A stretch of DNA of 50,013 bases from an uncultured Alphaproteobacteria bacterium. GTDB lineage: Bacteria; Pseudomonadota; Alphaproteobacteria; Rhodobacterales; Rhodobacteraceae. The stretch is from assembly GCA_902600895.1 (NCBI GenBank), contig CACKLF010000009.1, positions 1 through 50,013 of the forward strand. Reading direction: 5' to 3'. The notes below the pieces were generated by a model. The model was not told the origin of the DNA. It did no database searches and was given only the letters and a program-made list of their open reading frames with translations. Positions 17,287-28,456 of this stretch are shown in pieces (the first letter of the stretch is position 1; each line of letters begins with the position of its first letter). The position numbers and the translations under genes are program-made.

Positions 17287-18897
17287 TTATTTGTCGGCTT
17301 TTAGTTTTTCTTCCAAACATTTATTTATAAGAGAGATGGTATTATCGATGCCATAAAGTGCAACAAAGCTACCAAACCGAGGACCCTCACTTGAACCCAA
17401 AAGCGTCTCGTAGAGCGCTTGAAACCAACTCCGAAGGGGTTCAAATTCATGGTACTTTCCTACTGCAAAAACTGTCTTTTGAATAACAGCCGGTTCAACT
17501 TCATTAGAGAATAATTTCAATCTTTTTGCCAAATCCTTCAAAGCATTTTTCTCCTTTATAGTTGGTTTACGGAAACATTTATTTGGCTCAACGAAGTCCT
17601 TGAAATATCGTACAGCGAACATGACAGCGTTTGACAAATTGGCATTATTTTTTTTGTTAAGTTTTGGATTATACCTTTGAATAAAGCTCCAAAGTTGCTC
17701 TTCTGAAGAAGAGTTAGATGCTGAAACCAGGTTAAGAAGCATTGTAAAAGAAAAAGGCATTTCTGGGGCAGGCGGCCTACTTCCATGGATATGCCATACA
17801 GGATTGCTAAGTTTATCTTTAGGGCTTTGCTCAAAGAACAAAGCCAGATTTTGAAAATACTCATCTACAGCGCGAGGAATGACATCAAAGTGTAACCTCT
17901 TTGCAGTTTTTGGCTTTTGATACATGAAGTAGCTAAGAGATGGAGCATCCGAATATTTGAGCCAATCTTCAATAGCAAGGCCATTACCCTTTGATTTTGA
18001 AATCTTCTGTCCTTGTTCATCTAAGAACAATTCATAGTGAAAAAGGGATGGTCCTTTAGATCCCAATAAATTGCAGACTTTCTGTGCTAAATCTGCTGAA
18101 GGAATAAGGTCTTTGCCGTGCATTTCATAATCAACACCCAGTGCCCACCATCTCATTGCCCAGTCAGGCTTCCATTGTAATTTAACATTTCCCCCAGTAA
18201 CAGGTATCTCTATTCGTTCACCGGATGGCTCTTGATAAACAATTGTTCCCTTTTTAATATTCCTCTCAATTATTTCAGTTTGTAACACATGACCAGATAT
18301 TGGGCTTATAGGCAAAAACGGAGAATAATTCTTTCTTCTATCATCTCCCAATGATGGAAGCATAATTTCCATTATTCCGTCATAATAATTTAATACCCGA
18401 ATTATGGCCTCATCAAATCGGCCAGATTTATAGCATTGAGTAGATGAAAGAAATTCATATTCAAAATCAAAACTATCCAGAAACTCTCTAAGCTTAGCGT
18501 TGTTATAATCAGCAAAACTATTCGCAACTTCGAAAGGGTCCCTCACTTTAGACAAGGGCAAATTTAAATCTTCACACAACATTTCAGGGTTTGGAATGTT
18601 GCTGGGCACCTTTCTTAGGCCATCCAAATCATCTGAAAAGCATATTAACTTTGTTGGAATATCAGATATCATTTCAAAGGCTTTTTGTACCATTATCGTC
18701 CTGGCGACCTCACCAAAAGTCCCAATGTGGGGCAGACCAGAAGGTCCATATCCAGTTTCAAATAAAATATGGTCGTAAGTCTTTTTGGTGCTTTCAATCT
18801 TTTTCAGCAGCCTTTGTGCCTCTAAGAAAGGCCATGACTTGCTCTGCTTGCCCAATTCAGCATCGATACTAGTTAGTATATTTTTTTTTTGCTCCAT
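17287..18897 (-). CDS. lysS: lysyl-tRNA synthetase, class I
   Basis: Charges tRNA-Lys with lysine. It belongs to class I (archaeal-type LysRS), which many alphaproteobacteria use instead of the class II enzyme. The HIGH-type motif is GPSGLPHIGTFGEVART and the KMSKS-type motif is KISKSKGNG; SDDLDGLRKVP also fits the family. The ORF runs upstream to 19149, but the ATG at 18897 has TAGGATT 5 nt upstream and gives the family length of about 536 residues, so that start is chosen. The usual T-box or other leader was not seen. Confidence 0.95.
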   Translation of the reverse strand: MEQKKNILTSIDAELGKQSKSWPFLEAQRLLKKIESTKKTYDHILFETGYGPSGLPHIGTFGEVARTIMVQKAFEMISDIPTKLICFSDDLDGLRKVPSNIPNPEMLCEDLNLPLSKVRDPFEVANSFADYNNAKLREFLDSFDFEYEFLSSTQCYKSGRFDEAIIRVLNYYDGIMEIMLPSLGDDRRKNYSPFLPISPISGHVLQTEIIERNIKKGTIVYQEPSGERIEIPVTGGNVKLQWKPDWAMRWWALGVDYEMHGKDLIPSADLAQKVCNLLGSKGPSLFHYELFLDEQGQKISKSKGNGLAIEDWLKYSDAPSLSYFMYQKPKTAKRLHFDVIPRAVDEYFQNLALFFEQSPKDKLSNPVWHIHGSRPPAPEMPFSFTMLLNLVSASNSSSEEQLWSFIQRYNPKLNKKNNANLSNAVMFAVRYFKDFVEPNKCFRKPTIKEKNALKDLAKRLKLFSNEVEPAVIQKTVFAVGKYHEFEPLRSWFQALYETLLGSSEGPRFGSFVALYGIDNTISLINKCLEEKLKADK

Positions 18898-19006
18898 ATT
18901 AATCCTACCTTGTATAAACTTTTTTCTGGGCATAATGAGTAACCCCATGTTACTATTCATTGTTTTGACTGGGGTCAATATCCTTACAAGAAAGTTATAA
19001 CATATT

Positions 19007-19441
19007 ATGACCAGTAAAATAGATAATTTACCGATGATGAGTTCGCAAGATGCTTTGGTAGCAGTGATGGTTGCTGTAAGCGCTTCTGACGATAGCGTTT
19101 CAAAGAGAGAACTTTTGTCAATCATCCGCATTGTAGAGCATTTACCCATTTTCTTTGGATATGATAAAAACCGAATAAAGATAATAGCTCAAAGTGTCTT
19201 TGATATTTTTGAAGAGGAGGACGGTTTAGAGGCTCTCTTTGGACTTATCCAACAGTCACTTCCCGAACGGCTTTTTGAAACGGCATATGCCTTAGCCTGC
19301 GATGTTGCTGCAGCAGATGGCATACTTGATGAAATTGAATTGAGGTTTCTTCAAGAAATACGACATGAATTAAATATTGACCGGCTTCATGGGGCAGCAA
19401 TTGAAAGGGGCGCACGTGCTAGACATCTGCTTGATCAGTAA
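19007..19441 (+). CDS. TerB-like protein, 144 aa
   Basis: An all-helical TerB/DjlA-N type domain. The features are SSQDALVAVMVAVSASDDSVS at the N-terminus, FETAYALACDVAAADGILDEIELRFL in the second half, with the metal-site-like acidic D-x-x-S/DGxLDExE patterns. Such single-domain proteins are common next to housekeeping genes in alphaproteobacteria; despite the 'tellurite resistance' label, no evidence links this gene to tellurite. It is divergent from lysS (109 nt between starts), and its 3' end overlaps nadD by 23 nt, tail to tail. Confidence 0.8.
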   Translation: MTSKIDNLPMMSSQDALVAVMVAVSASDDSVSKRELLSIIRIVEHLPIFFGYDKNRIKIIAQSVFDIFEEEDGLEALFGLIQQSLPERLFETAYALACDVAAADGILDEIELRFLQEIRHELNIDRLHGAAIERGARARHLLDQ

Positions 19442-20009
19442 TTTGCGTTCGCAACCGAGTAGATGACACGTTTAACTGAGGCCCTACTTGCATTGACCAG
19501 GCTGGCTTGAGACCTTTTGATAACATCCTGGGGTTAACCCTGTACTTTTGATACTTTTGTGCTGCCAGCGACAAACCCGCTTTTACCTGTTGGTTAGGTC
19601 TAGAAAAAATAGCAATTGGGATTTCCATAAAAATACTATCCCAATTTTTCCAACGGTTAATGGAATGCATATTGTCTGCACCTATTATCCAAAAAAACTG
19701 AATGCGAGGGTATTTTTTTTTAAGTATCCTTATAGTTTTAAATGAAAAAACATTACCTTGCCATTTTTCTATTTCAGAAATTTTAATATTTGTTGTACTC
19801 AAAATTTTATTGCAGGCTTTCAACCTGGATCCGTAGGTCAGATAATAGTCTTCCTTAAGTGGATTTTGAGGTGAAATAATCCACCATACTGTTTCTAAAT
19901 TCAATGTTTTAATAGCTTGCTTACTGATATGTAAATGCCCAGCATGGGGCGGGTTGAAAGAACCACCTAATAAACCAATCTTTCTTCTTTTTAAAACTCT
20001 TAGAACCAT
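19419..20009 (-). CDS. nadD: nicotinate-nucleotide adenylyltransferase
   Basis: Joins nicotinate mononucleotide to AMP, making deamido-NAD. The nucleotidyltransferase signature is GLLGGSFNPPHAGHLHIS with both catalytic histidines, followed by WWIISPQNPLK, FFWIIGADNMHSINRWKNW and ISSTRLR-like VSSTRLR near the C-terminus. The ATG at 20009 is preferred over a TTG at 20021. It works between the phosphoribosyltransferase (6.1 kb) and NadE (23 kb). Confidence 0.95.
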   Translation of the reverse strand: MVLRVLKRRKIGLLGGSFNPPHAGHLHISKQAIKTLNLETVWWIISPQNPLKEDYYLTYGSRLKACNKILSTTNIKISEIEKWQGNVFSFKTIRILKKKYPRIQFFWIIGADNMHSINRWKNWDSIFMEIPIAIFSRPNQQVKAGLSLAAQKYQKYRVNPRMLSKGLKPAWSMQVGPQLNVSSTRLRTQITDQADV

Positions 20010-20128
20010 TGGTCCTGACAATTGTTTAAAGTTTAAATCACAATACTGGCTAAACCATTAAAATTAAATATTGATGATCATACTTAATCTGTTTATGAAT
20101 TTCAAAACTATTTATGCGAGGTTTGAAA

Positions 20129-21793
20129 ATGAGTGATAACAAATACGTCTATCATATGGAGGGAGTGGCTAAAGCTATTCCTGGTGGAAAAAAACTTTTT
20201 GAAAACATTAGGTTGTCATTCCTTCCAGGGGTAAAGATTGGTGTTGTAGGGATCAATGGAACGGGCAAATCTACTCTAATGAAGATCATGGCAGGGATAG
20301 ACAAAGACTATACTGGAGAAGCATGGGCAGCAAAGGGAGTAAAGGTTGGCTATTTGCCTCAGGAACCATATTTAGACCCAAAGCTCAATGTAAGAGAGAA
20401 CATAAACCAAGGGATTAAGGAAAAGAAAGATCTTTTAGAAAAATTTAATAAAGTAGCGATAGAAGTAGGAGAAAATTATAGCGATGAATTGATGGAACAA
20501 ATGACGGAGATTCAGGACAAAATTGACTCAGAAGACATATGGGAAATTGACAATAAAGTTGACATAGCGATGGAAGCATTAAGGTGTCCTTCAGCCGATA
20601 GCGCGGTTACTAACCTATCGGGTGGGGAGAAAAGAAGGATAGCTCTTTGCAAGCTGTTATTAGAGAATCCAGATTTATTACTATTAGATGAGCCAACAAA
20701 CCACCTTGACGCAGAAACAGTTGCATGGCTTCAAAACCATTTAATAAACTACAAAGGTACTACTTTAATCGTAACCCATGACCGTTATTTTCTCGATAAA
20801 ATTACAGGGTGGATACTAGAGCTGGACAGAGGAAGGGGCTTACCATATGAAGGTAACTATTCGAGCTGGTTAGAACAAAAAGCAAAAAGAGTGGAGCATG
20901 AAGCTAGAGAGGAAAAAAATAGGTCAAAAGCATTAAATAAAGAATTAGAATGGATCCGCCAAACAGCAAAAGCACGCCAGGTTAAACAAAAAGCTAGAAT
21001 CAATGCATATCAGGAAATGGTTTCTAAATCTGAAAAAGAAAAAATTGGCTCTGCTCAGATCATAATCCCTAATGGACCTAGACTTGGACAAAATGTACTA
21101 CAACTAAATAATGTTTCTAAGTCTTTTGATAAAAGAATTCTTATAAGCGATTTATCTTTTACTCTACCACCAGGGGGTATAATAGGAGTAATCGGGCCAA
21201 ATGGTGTTGGAAAATCCACACTTTTCAAGATGATAGTTGGTACTGAAAAGCCGAATAGTGGCTCAATAGTCATTGGCGAGACTGTTAAACTTTCTTACGT
21301 TGATCAATCTAGGGACACTCTTGATGGACAAAAGTCAGTATGGGAAGAGATCTCGTCAGGGAATGACATAATTAAATTGGGCGATGCAGAAGTTAATTCA
21401 AGGGGTTACTGTAGTTCATTTAATTTTAAGGGAGGAGATCAACAAAAAAAAATACATTCTCTGTCTGGTGGCGAACGCAATCGAGTTCATTTAGCCAAAC
21501 TTCTTAAGGACGGTGGAAATGTTATCCTCCTAGATGAACCAACTAATGACCTTGATGTTGAAACTTTACGGGCACTTGAAGATGCCATTGTAGATTTTGC
21601 AGGATGCGCAATGGTAATAAGTCACGATCGCTTCTTTTTAGATAGGATATGCACCCACATATTGGCCTTTGAGACTGATGGAAAATTTGATTGGTTCGAA
21701 GGGAACTTTGAACAATACGAGCAGGACAAAATTAAGCGTCTTGGTGAGAACTACTTGAATAATGCTTCAAAACACAAAAAATTTACTCGCTAA
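20129..21793 (+). CDS. ettA: energy-dependent translational throttle protein EttA (ABC-F ATPase)
   Basis: A cytosolic ABC-F protein that binds the ribosomal E site and couples translation start to the ATP/ADP ratio. There are two ABC cassettes: Walker A GINGTGKST with signature LSGGEKRR and Walker B LLLLDEPTNHLD, then GPNGVGKST, LSGGERNR and VILLDEPTNDLD. The linker helices and the 'arm' insertion lie in the first cassette (residues about 90-145). The ATG at 20129 has GAGG about 8 nt upstream and matches family starts. The 3' end overlaps that of gltX by 11 nt, tail to tail. Confidence 0.95.
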   Translation: MSDNKYVYHMEGVAKAIPGGKKLFENIRLSFLPGVKIGVVGINGTGKSTLMKIMAGIDKDYTGEAWAAKGVKVGYLPQEPYLDPKLNVRENINQGIKEKKDLLEKFNKVAIEVGENYSDELMEQMTEIQDKIDSEDIWEIDNKVDIAMEALRCPSADSAVTNLSGGEKRRIALCKLLLENPDLLLLDEPTNHLDAETVAWLQNHLINYKGTTLIVTHDRYFLDKITGWILELDRGRGLPYEGNYSSWLEQKAKRVEHEAREEKNRSKALNKELEWIRQTAKARQVKQKARINAYQEMVSKSEKEKIGSAQIIIPNGPRLGQNVLQLNNVSKSFDKRILISDLSFTLPPGGIIGVIGPNGVGKSTLFKMIVGTEKPNSGSIVIGETVKLSYVDQSRDTLDGQKSVWEEISSGNDIIKLGDAEVNSRGYCSSFNFKGGDQQKKIHSLSGGERNRVHLAKLLKDGGNVILLDEPTNDLDVETLRALEDAIVDFAGCAMVISHDRFFLDRICTHILAFETDGKFDWFEGNFEQYEQDKIKRLGENYLNNASKHKKFTR

Positions 21794-23111
21794 TCTTCAA
21801 ACCAATTGAAACCATTATTGGTAATAATTTGTTCATATCAGGTCCAGAATTCTGTCCAGTAAGGGCAAATCTAAGTGGTTGATATAACTCTTTCCCCCGT
21901 CTTCCCGATAATTTTTTTACTTCCTCTGTCCACAAGCGCCAAATGTCATCATTTAAACTAAAGTCCTTTAAGATTTTAAGTGCATTTTTTAGAAAATCGT
22001 AGTCTGGGTCAGAAGAAACTAAAACAATATTCCTATTACATGTCTTCCAAAGCTTTGCTAGGTCCTTCCTCACAAAAATATTTTCTTTGGCCATCTCCCA
22101 AAAACTTTCAGTGAGATTTTTGGGTACACCAATCGACAAAATGTATTTTTCAATTTCGGAATATGATAACCTCTGCAAACTTTTTTGCGATAAAGCCTGT
22201 AAAGATTTAAATTCAAGCTTAGCAGGTGCTTTACTAAGATGAGATAGGTCAAAATTTGTCAAAACATCTCCAAAATTATCGAACGGACCAATTGTTTTAG
22301 ATGAACCTAATGAAATTAATAATGAGACAATCGCTAATGCTTCGATACCACTGTTTCTAAGGCCTTCAAGATCCATTGACCCTTCCCTTTTTGAAAATGC
22401 CTTTCCATCAAAATTGACAAGCAACGAATGATGTGAAAAATCTGGAATATAGTCTCCAAGAGTTTTAAAAAGCTGTATTTGAACTGCCGTATTAGTAACA
22501 TGATCGGACCCTCTAATAATATCGGTCACCTCATAGTCAATATCATCCATGACAGATGCTAAAGTATATAAATATTGTCCGTCAGCTCTTATAAGTACTG
22601 GATCTGATAGCGACTCAGTTGGAATAGATTGTTTTCCTAAAATACAATCATTCCACTCAACTAGTTCATGCTCTAACTTGAACCTCCAATAACTTTTTCT
22701 GTCAATTCTCAGCTGTGCTTTTTCCTTTTCAGACAAACGCAATGCAGCTCTATCGTAAACCGGGGGCCGACCCATATTTAATTGCATCTTTCGCTTTAAC
22801 TCAATTTCAGTCTTAGTCTCAAAACATTCATAAAGGCGTCCCTGCTCAATAAGGTCTTTTTTTGCGTTGTCATACCTGTCTAAATGATCAGATTGAAAGA
22901 TTTCTTCATCCCAGTCTAAACCAACCCATCTAAGATCTTCCTTGATTTTTTCTACAAACTTGTGGCTAGATCGTCTTTTATCAGTATCATCAAATCTCAA
23001 TATAAATTTACCATTACTCTTTCTAGCCATAAAATAATTAAAAATTGCTGTTCTCAGATTTCCCAAATGGAGAAGCCCGGTTGGTGATGGGGCAAAACGA
23101 GTTACTTTCAT
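21783..23111 (-). CDS. gltX: glutamyl-tRNA synthetase
   Basis: Class I synthetase that charges tRNA-Glu. The HIGH-type motif is PSPTGLLHLGNLR near the N-terminus and the KMSKS-type motif is FSKREG near residue 237. At 442 residues it is one of the shorter GltX forms; alphaproteobacteria often carry two gltX genes, one of which may mischarge tRNA-Gln for later amidation, and this could be either. It overlaps nadE upstream by 4 nt (ATGA), so the two are probably one transcript. Confidence 0.95.
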   Translation of the reverse strand: MKVTRFAPSPTGLLHLGNLRTAIFNYFMARKSNGKFILRFDDTDKRRSSHKFVEKIKEDLRWVGLDWDEEIFQSDHLDRYDNAKKDLIEQGRLYECFETKTEIELKRKMQLNMGRPPVYDRAALRLSEKEKAQLRIDRKSYWRFKLEHELVEWNDCILGKQSIPTESLSDPVLIRADGQYLYTLASVMDDIDYEVTDIIRGSDHVTNTAVQIQLFKTLGDYIPDFSHHSLLVNFDGKAFSKREGSMDLEGLRNSGIEALAIVSLLISLGSSKTIGPFDNFGDVLTNFDLSHLSKAPAKLEFKSLQALSQKSLQRLSYSEIEKYILSIGVPKNLTESFWEMAKENIFVRKDLAKLWKTCNRNIVLVSSDPDYDFLKNALKILKDFSLNDDIWRLWTEEVKKLSGRRGKELYQPLRFALTGQNSGPDMNKLLPIMVSIGLKISE

Positions 23112-24754
23112 TTCTTATCTCTCCATTTTTGAACTATAGGATACCTTCGACCCAGCCAAAAAGACCTGTCAGTGAGATGTACTCCTGGAGCCGCTTGATA
23201 TCTTTTATACTCTGAACCATAGATTAGAGCCTCTACCATTTTGACAATTTCATTATCAAAGCCTCTTTTTTCAAGGTCCTCCACGGATAGATCATTTTCA
23301 ATCAAGCCTTCTAAAATTTTATCTAAAATTTCGTATGGTGGCAAACTATCTTGATCTGTCTGATTTGGCCTTAATTCTGCTGATGGAGGCTTTCTTATAA
23401 TTTCTTCTGGAATTACCTTTCCACTTGGGCCAAGCATCCAATCAAAATAGTTAAGATTTCGCCAATGTGAAATCTTAAATACTCTTGTCTTATACAAATC
23501 CTTTATTGGATTATATCCCCCTGCCATATCTCCATAAATTGTGGAATATCCAACTGCTACTTCAGACTTGTTTCCTGTGGTCAATAACATGCTATTTGTT
23601 TTATTTGAAATAGCCATTAGCAGTAGTCCACGAATTCGAGCCTGAATATTTTCTTCTACAACATCAACTGATTTATCTGAAAAAAGTGGATTGAGTGTTT
23701 TTAATATTTGATCATTTATATCAGTAATTGAAACAGTATCCAACTTACACTTAAGTGCTTTAGATAGTATTTCTGCATCGTTCAAAGATTCTTTAGAAGT
23801 AAATATCGAAGGTAGTCTAACACAGAGAACATTTTCCGAACCTAAAGCATCTACAGCAATAGTTGCCACAAGTGCTGAGTCTATTCCTCCAGAAAGACCA
23901 ATTAATACCTTTGAGAAATCTGATTTCCTGACATAGTCTTGCAGGGCTAGACACATTGCTCGATAATCCTGATGATTTTCATCAAACTTGCCCAAATTAG
24001 TGCTTGAAGCATCTAAGCTACTTATTATACCGTCTTCAAATTTTACCATGTGAACGCACTCTTCAAATTGAGGCAATGATAAAACTTTTTGACCAAACTG
24101 ATCTACGGCAAAACTTCCCCCATCAAATACCTGATCATCTTGGCCACCAACTAGGTTCAAATATATCATTGGGATCTTGTTTTCTGATGCTCGTTCTACG
24201 ACGATCTTTTCTCGTAGTTCAACTTTACCCCTACTATATGGCGATCCATTGGGAGAGATGATAATATTGGCTCCAAAAGTCACCATGTGCTGGACTACAT
24301 CAGGGTACCAAATATCTTCACATATTGGCGTGCCCACAGTTTTTTCTTCAACTTTAATTATCTTCCCCATTTCTCCTTTAGCAAAATATCTTTCTTCATC
24401 GAAGATGTCTTTATTTGGAAGATGGAATTTCTGAGCTGACAAAGTGATTGATCCAAGCCTGATTAAGAAATATGAGTTATAGATTTTTCCGTGACTTTGC
24501 TTCGGTGCTCCAATCAAAACAGCTACACCTTCTGGTATATTTTGTGAAATATGCTTAAGTGATTTATCGACATCACAAAGGAAAGCTTCCTTAAAGACCA
24601 GATCTTGTAGCTGATAACCCGAAAGAAACATCTCAGGGTAAACTATTAAATTAGCTCCTCCTTTATAGGCGTCATTAACTGTGCTTAAAGTTTTTTTTAC
24701 ATTGCCACGTAAATCGCCAACAGTAGGATTTAACTGGCACAGGCATATTTTCAA
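23108..24754 (-). CDS. nadE: glutamine-hydrolysing NAD+ synthetase
   Basis: Converts deamido-NAD to NAD with glutamine as nitrogen donor. The N-terminal nitrilase-type amidase (about residues 1-240) has the catalytic Glu in YPEMFLSGYQ, Lys in KFHLPNKDIFDEERYF and Cys in GTPICEDIWYP. The C-terminal synthetase (about 265-548) has the PP-loop SGGIDSALV and TTGNKSEVAVGY. The length of 548 aa fits the two-domain form. It is the first gene of a nadE-gltX unit. Confidence 0.96.
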   Translation of the reverse strand: MKICLCQLNPTVGDLRGNVKKTLSTVNDAYKGGANLIVYPEMFLSGYQLQDLVFKEAFLCDVDKSLKHISQNIPEGVAVLIGAPKQSHGKIYNSYFLIRLGSITLSAQKFHLPNKDIFDEERYFAKGEMGKIIKVEEKTVGTPICEDIWYPDVVQHMVTFGANIIISPNGSPYSRGKVELREKIVVERASENKIPMIYLNLVGGQDDQVFDGGSFAVDQFGQKVLSLPQFEECVHMVKFEDGIISSLDASSTNLGKFDENHQDYRAMCLALQDYVRKSDFSKVLIGLSGGIDSALVATIAVDALGSENVLCVRLPSIFTSKESLNDAEILSKALKCKLDTVSITDINDQILKTLNPLFSDKSVDVVEENIQARIRGLLLMAISNKTNSMLLTTGNKSEVAVGYSTIYGDMAGGYNPIKDLYKTRVFKISHWRNLNYFDWMLGPSGKVIPEEIIRKPPSAELRPNQTDQDSLPPYEILDKILEGLIENDLSVEDLEKRGFDNEIVKMVEALIYGSEYKRYQAAPGVHLTDRSFWLGRRYPIVQKWRDKK

Positions 24755-24975
24755 CTTTTTTCCTCTCTGTTAATAATGTCTCTACTTTACCACTCTTCAG
24801 ATTCATAATACTTGATCGTAAAAATCAATTAATCAACCTCTACACCAAACTTAGTTTTAATTTCAACTCAATGGTGTTACTGCTCAACTAACAGTATTTA
24901 GCCGAGCATATTATCTGAGTATAATATAGCAAATTCATAAAAGTCAGATTTAAATTGATTGTATCATTTTGTTAA

Positions 24976-25005
24976 TTGCATTATTAGAGCTAAAAATGAT
25001 ATAGA
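24976..25005 (+). promoter_or_regulatory. possible sigma-70 promoter before the MORN/mre cluster
   Basis: TTGCAT and TATAGA with an 18-nt spacer, ending 36 nt before the ATG at 25042, in the AT-rich gap between divergent nadE and the MORN gene. Found by eye only. Confidence 0.3.
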
Positions 25006-25041
25006 ATGGTTTAAAATAATAGAACAAGCTTTTAACCAAAA

Positions 25042-26481
25042 ATGAAAAACTCTTTAGTTATATTATTTATGCTGCTCTCTTGGGTAAACCAGGGAACAAG
25101 TGCTTTTGGTGAAGTGAAAGTAAAGCAGTATGAGACTGGTGGTATTTATGAGGGAGAATTCCTCAATGGCAAACAGCATGGCCAAGGAACATATCGTTTA
25201 CCAAATGGGTATGTATATGAAGGAGCTTGGAAAGAGGGAAAAATTGAAGGAAAAGGTAAGGCAATTTATCCTGACGGAGCCGTATACGAAGGTGAGTTTA
25301 AAAGTGGTCAACCATCTGGTTCTGGATCAATAGTGTTTCCAGATGGGTCCACCTACGCTGGAGGTTGGCTCAACGGTAATTTTGAAGGCGAAGGCATAAT
25401 TATATATGCTAACGGGATACGCTTTGAGGGTGAATTTAAAGCTGGCCTTCAGAATGGATATGGCAAAATGGTAAGCCCGAATGGATATTCGTATGACGGA
25501 GATTGGGAAAGTGGAGAAAAGCAAGGATTTGGAAAAATAATTTATACCGATAGTGCAATTTATGAGGGTCAGGTAAAAAAAGGTGTCAGATTTGGTCAAG
25601 GAACCCTTACTATGAGTAACGGTATCATCTTTGAAGGTACTTGGAATGATGGAAATATCAGTGGCCAAGGGAAAATTATTCAACCAAACGGTGACAGCTA
25701 CAAAGGCGATCTTGTTGATGGTAAAAGGAATGGGATGGGTGTTACTACTTACTCTAATGGTGATAGCTATTCTGGCTACTTTGCGAATGATAAAAGGTCT
25801 GGAGAAGGAACTTTTGTAACAAAAAATGGTTATTCTTACTTTGGCAACTGGAAAAATGGCAAAATGGATGGGGAAGGCAAAATATCATATCCTGATGGCT
25901 CTATATATGAAGGCAATTTAAAATCAGATTTGCAACATGGTTTTGGAAAAATATCATATCCAAACGGCAGTAAATACGAGGGAGAATGGAGTAACGGTGT
26001 AATAGAGGGTAAAGGTATAGCAACGTACTCAAATGGTTTGATATATGAGGGCGAGTTTAAAGACTCAAAAAATCACGGATTTGGAACTATGCGTTATGAA
26101 GATGGCTATACTTATTCCGGAGAATGGGCTAACGGTGTACGCGAAGGATATGGTAAAGCTAGCTATTCAGATGGAACGTCTTACGAAGGTGAATTTCTGG
26201 CTGGCAGAAGGTCAGGTAATGGAAAATTCGTAACTACAGACGGTTTTATCTATGAAGGTGAATGGCTTGAAGGGGAAATAGAGGGCTTTGGAAAAGCACT
26301 TTATCCTAATGGCAACACATATGAAGGTTATTTTAAACAGGGAAAAAGACAAGGTACTGGTATAATGACCTATTCCACTGGTGAAAGATATGAAGGCTAC
26401 TGGGCGAATGGAAAAAAAGCAACAGAGGAAGAAGCAAAAGCTGCTGAAGAGGCAAAAGGAGCCTTGGGAGAGGGTAATTAA
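25042..26481 (+). CDS. exported MORN-repeat protein, 19 repeats
   Basis: The signal-peptide-like start (MKNSLVILFMLLSWV to SAFG) is followed by 18 full 23-residue MORN repeats and a partial 19th, each of the form (I/T/S)YEGEW-x-x-G-x-x-x-G-x-GKxxYPNG. A short charged alanine/glutamate tail closes the protein. MORN arrays form extended beta-hairpin rods that bind membranes or proteins, often at the cell envelope. It ends only 34 nt before mreB on the same strand, so a role near the rod-shape machinery is suggested by position alone. Repeat spacing is very regular, with no frame breaks. Confidence 0.85.
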   Translation: MKNSLVILFMLLSWVNQGTSAFGEVKVKQYETGGIYEGEFLNGKQHGQGTYRLPNGYVYEGAWKEGKIEGKGKAIYPDGAVYEGEFKSGQPSGSGSIVFPDGSTYAGGWLNGNFEGEGIIIYANGIRFEGEFKAGLQNGYGKMVSPNGYSYDGDWESGEKQGFGKIIYTDSAIYEGQVKKGVRFGQGTLTMSNGIIFEGTWNDGNISGQGKIIQPNGDSYKGDLVDGKRNGMGVTTYSNGDSYSGYFANDKRSGEGTFVTKNGYSYFGNWKNGKMDGEGKISYPDGSIYEGNLKSDLQHGFGKISYPNGSKYEGEWSNGVIEGKGIATYSNGLIYEGEFKDSKNHGFGTMRYEDGYTYSGEWANGVREGYGKASYSDGTSYEGEFLAGRRSGNGKFVTTDGFIYEGEWLEGEIEGFGKALYPNGNTYEGYFKQGKRQGTGIMTYSTGERYEGYWANGKKATEEEAKAAEEAKGALGEGN

Positions 26482-26500
26482 GGTACTCATTGTACTTTAA

Positions 26501-27556
<1,056 letters not shown>

Positions 27557-27582
27557 CCGGCAAAAATTCATGGTGAAAAAAG

Positions 27583-28443
27583 TTGGCGCCTAAAACTAAC
27601 TCACTTGGATGGTCTACTGTAAAATTTATTTTAATGGTTATAGCGATTATTTTATTAGCCATCACCTTGGTATTGTGGAGGGCTGATAATCAAAGAGTAG
27701 AGCGCTTAAGAATGGATATTCTTGACTCTACAATCCCCAATTTTAATTTTTTATTAAGGCCTTTAACGACGCTAGGCAAGATAATCACTGATTTTAAGGC
27801 ATATAATCGAGTATACCAACAAAACCAGGAGTTGAAGAGTGAATTGCAAAGAATGGAGGGGTGGCGAGAAGTTGCGCTCCAGTTAGAGCAAGATAATGCG
27901 AAGCTGCGAGCTCTGAGTAATCTAAAATTAAATCCTAATTTGGTCTTTTTAACTGGTGAGGTTTTGGCTGATGTTGGAGGACCTTTTAACCAATCTGCTT
28001 TAATTAACGTGGGCTCTCTTGATGGAATTACCGAGGGTGCAGCGGTTTTAGATGGCCTTGGGCTAGTTGGAAGAATAGCAACATTAGGAGAAGATACATC
28101 GAGAATAATATTTATCACAGACTCGAATTTTCGCCTTCCGGTCACAATTTTACCAATTAGGGCAAAAGCCATAATGAATGGTAATAATTCTTTATACCCA
28201 GAGTTAACTTTTTTTGACTCTGAAGAGCAGATCAAGTCAGGCTATAGGGTCGTAACAAGTGGAAGCGATGGCGTCTTTGTACCAGACTTACTAGTTGGTA
28301 GCATAATTAAAAATAAAAATAAGTTATATGTTAATCTTGCAGCTGATTTTGCAAATATTGAGTTTTTAAGGGTTCTGCGATCCTCAAAAGGTAAGAGCCT
28401 TCGAAATAATGTTGACTTACTTGTAAATAGCTCAGAAAACTAA
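27583..28443 (+). CDS. mreC: rod-shape-determining protein MreC
   Basis: Periplasmic, membrane-anchored scaffold of the elongasome. One N-terminal membrane helix (about residues 11-30), then a short coiled coil (YQQNQELKSELQRMEGWREVA), then the two beta-barrel subdomains with VLADVGGPFNQSALINVG and GIAxLG-like RIATLGEDTS. The start is a TTG preceded by a GGTGAAAAAAG; the ATG at 27570 is in another frame. Confidence 0.93.
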   Translation: MAPKTNSLGWSTVKFILMVIAIILLAITLVLWRADNQRVERLRMDILDSTIPNFNFLLRPLTTLGKIITDFKAYNRVYQQNQELKSELQRMEGWREVALQLEQDNAKLRALSNLKLNPNLVFLTGEVLADVGGPFNQSALINVGSLDGITEGAAVLDGLGLVGRIATLGEDTSRIIFITDSNFRLPVTILPIRAKAIMNGNNSLYPELTFFDSEEQIKSGYRVVTSGSDGVFVPDLLVGSIIKNKNKLYVNLAADFANIEFLRVLRSSKGKSLRNNVDLLVNSSEN

Positions 28444-28456
28444 ATGGAGTAAACTT

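Noticed and set aside
17287-19149. A 620-residue form of LysS
   Set aside because: The extra 84 N-terminal residues resemble no synthetase part, and the ATG at 18897 has a proper ribosome binding site.
27690-28235. A 181-residue ORF opposite mreC
   Set aside because: A reverse-strand shadow of mreC, with no independent features.
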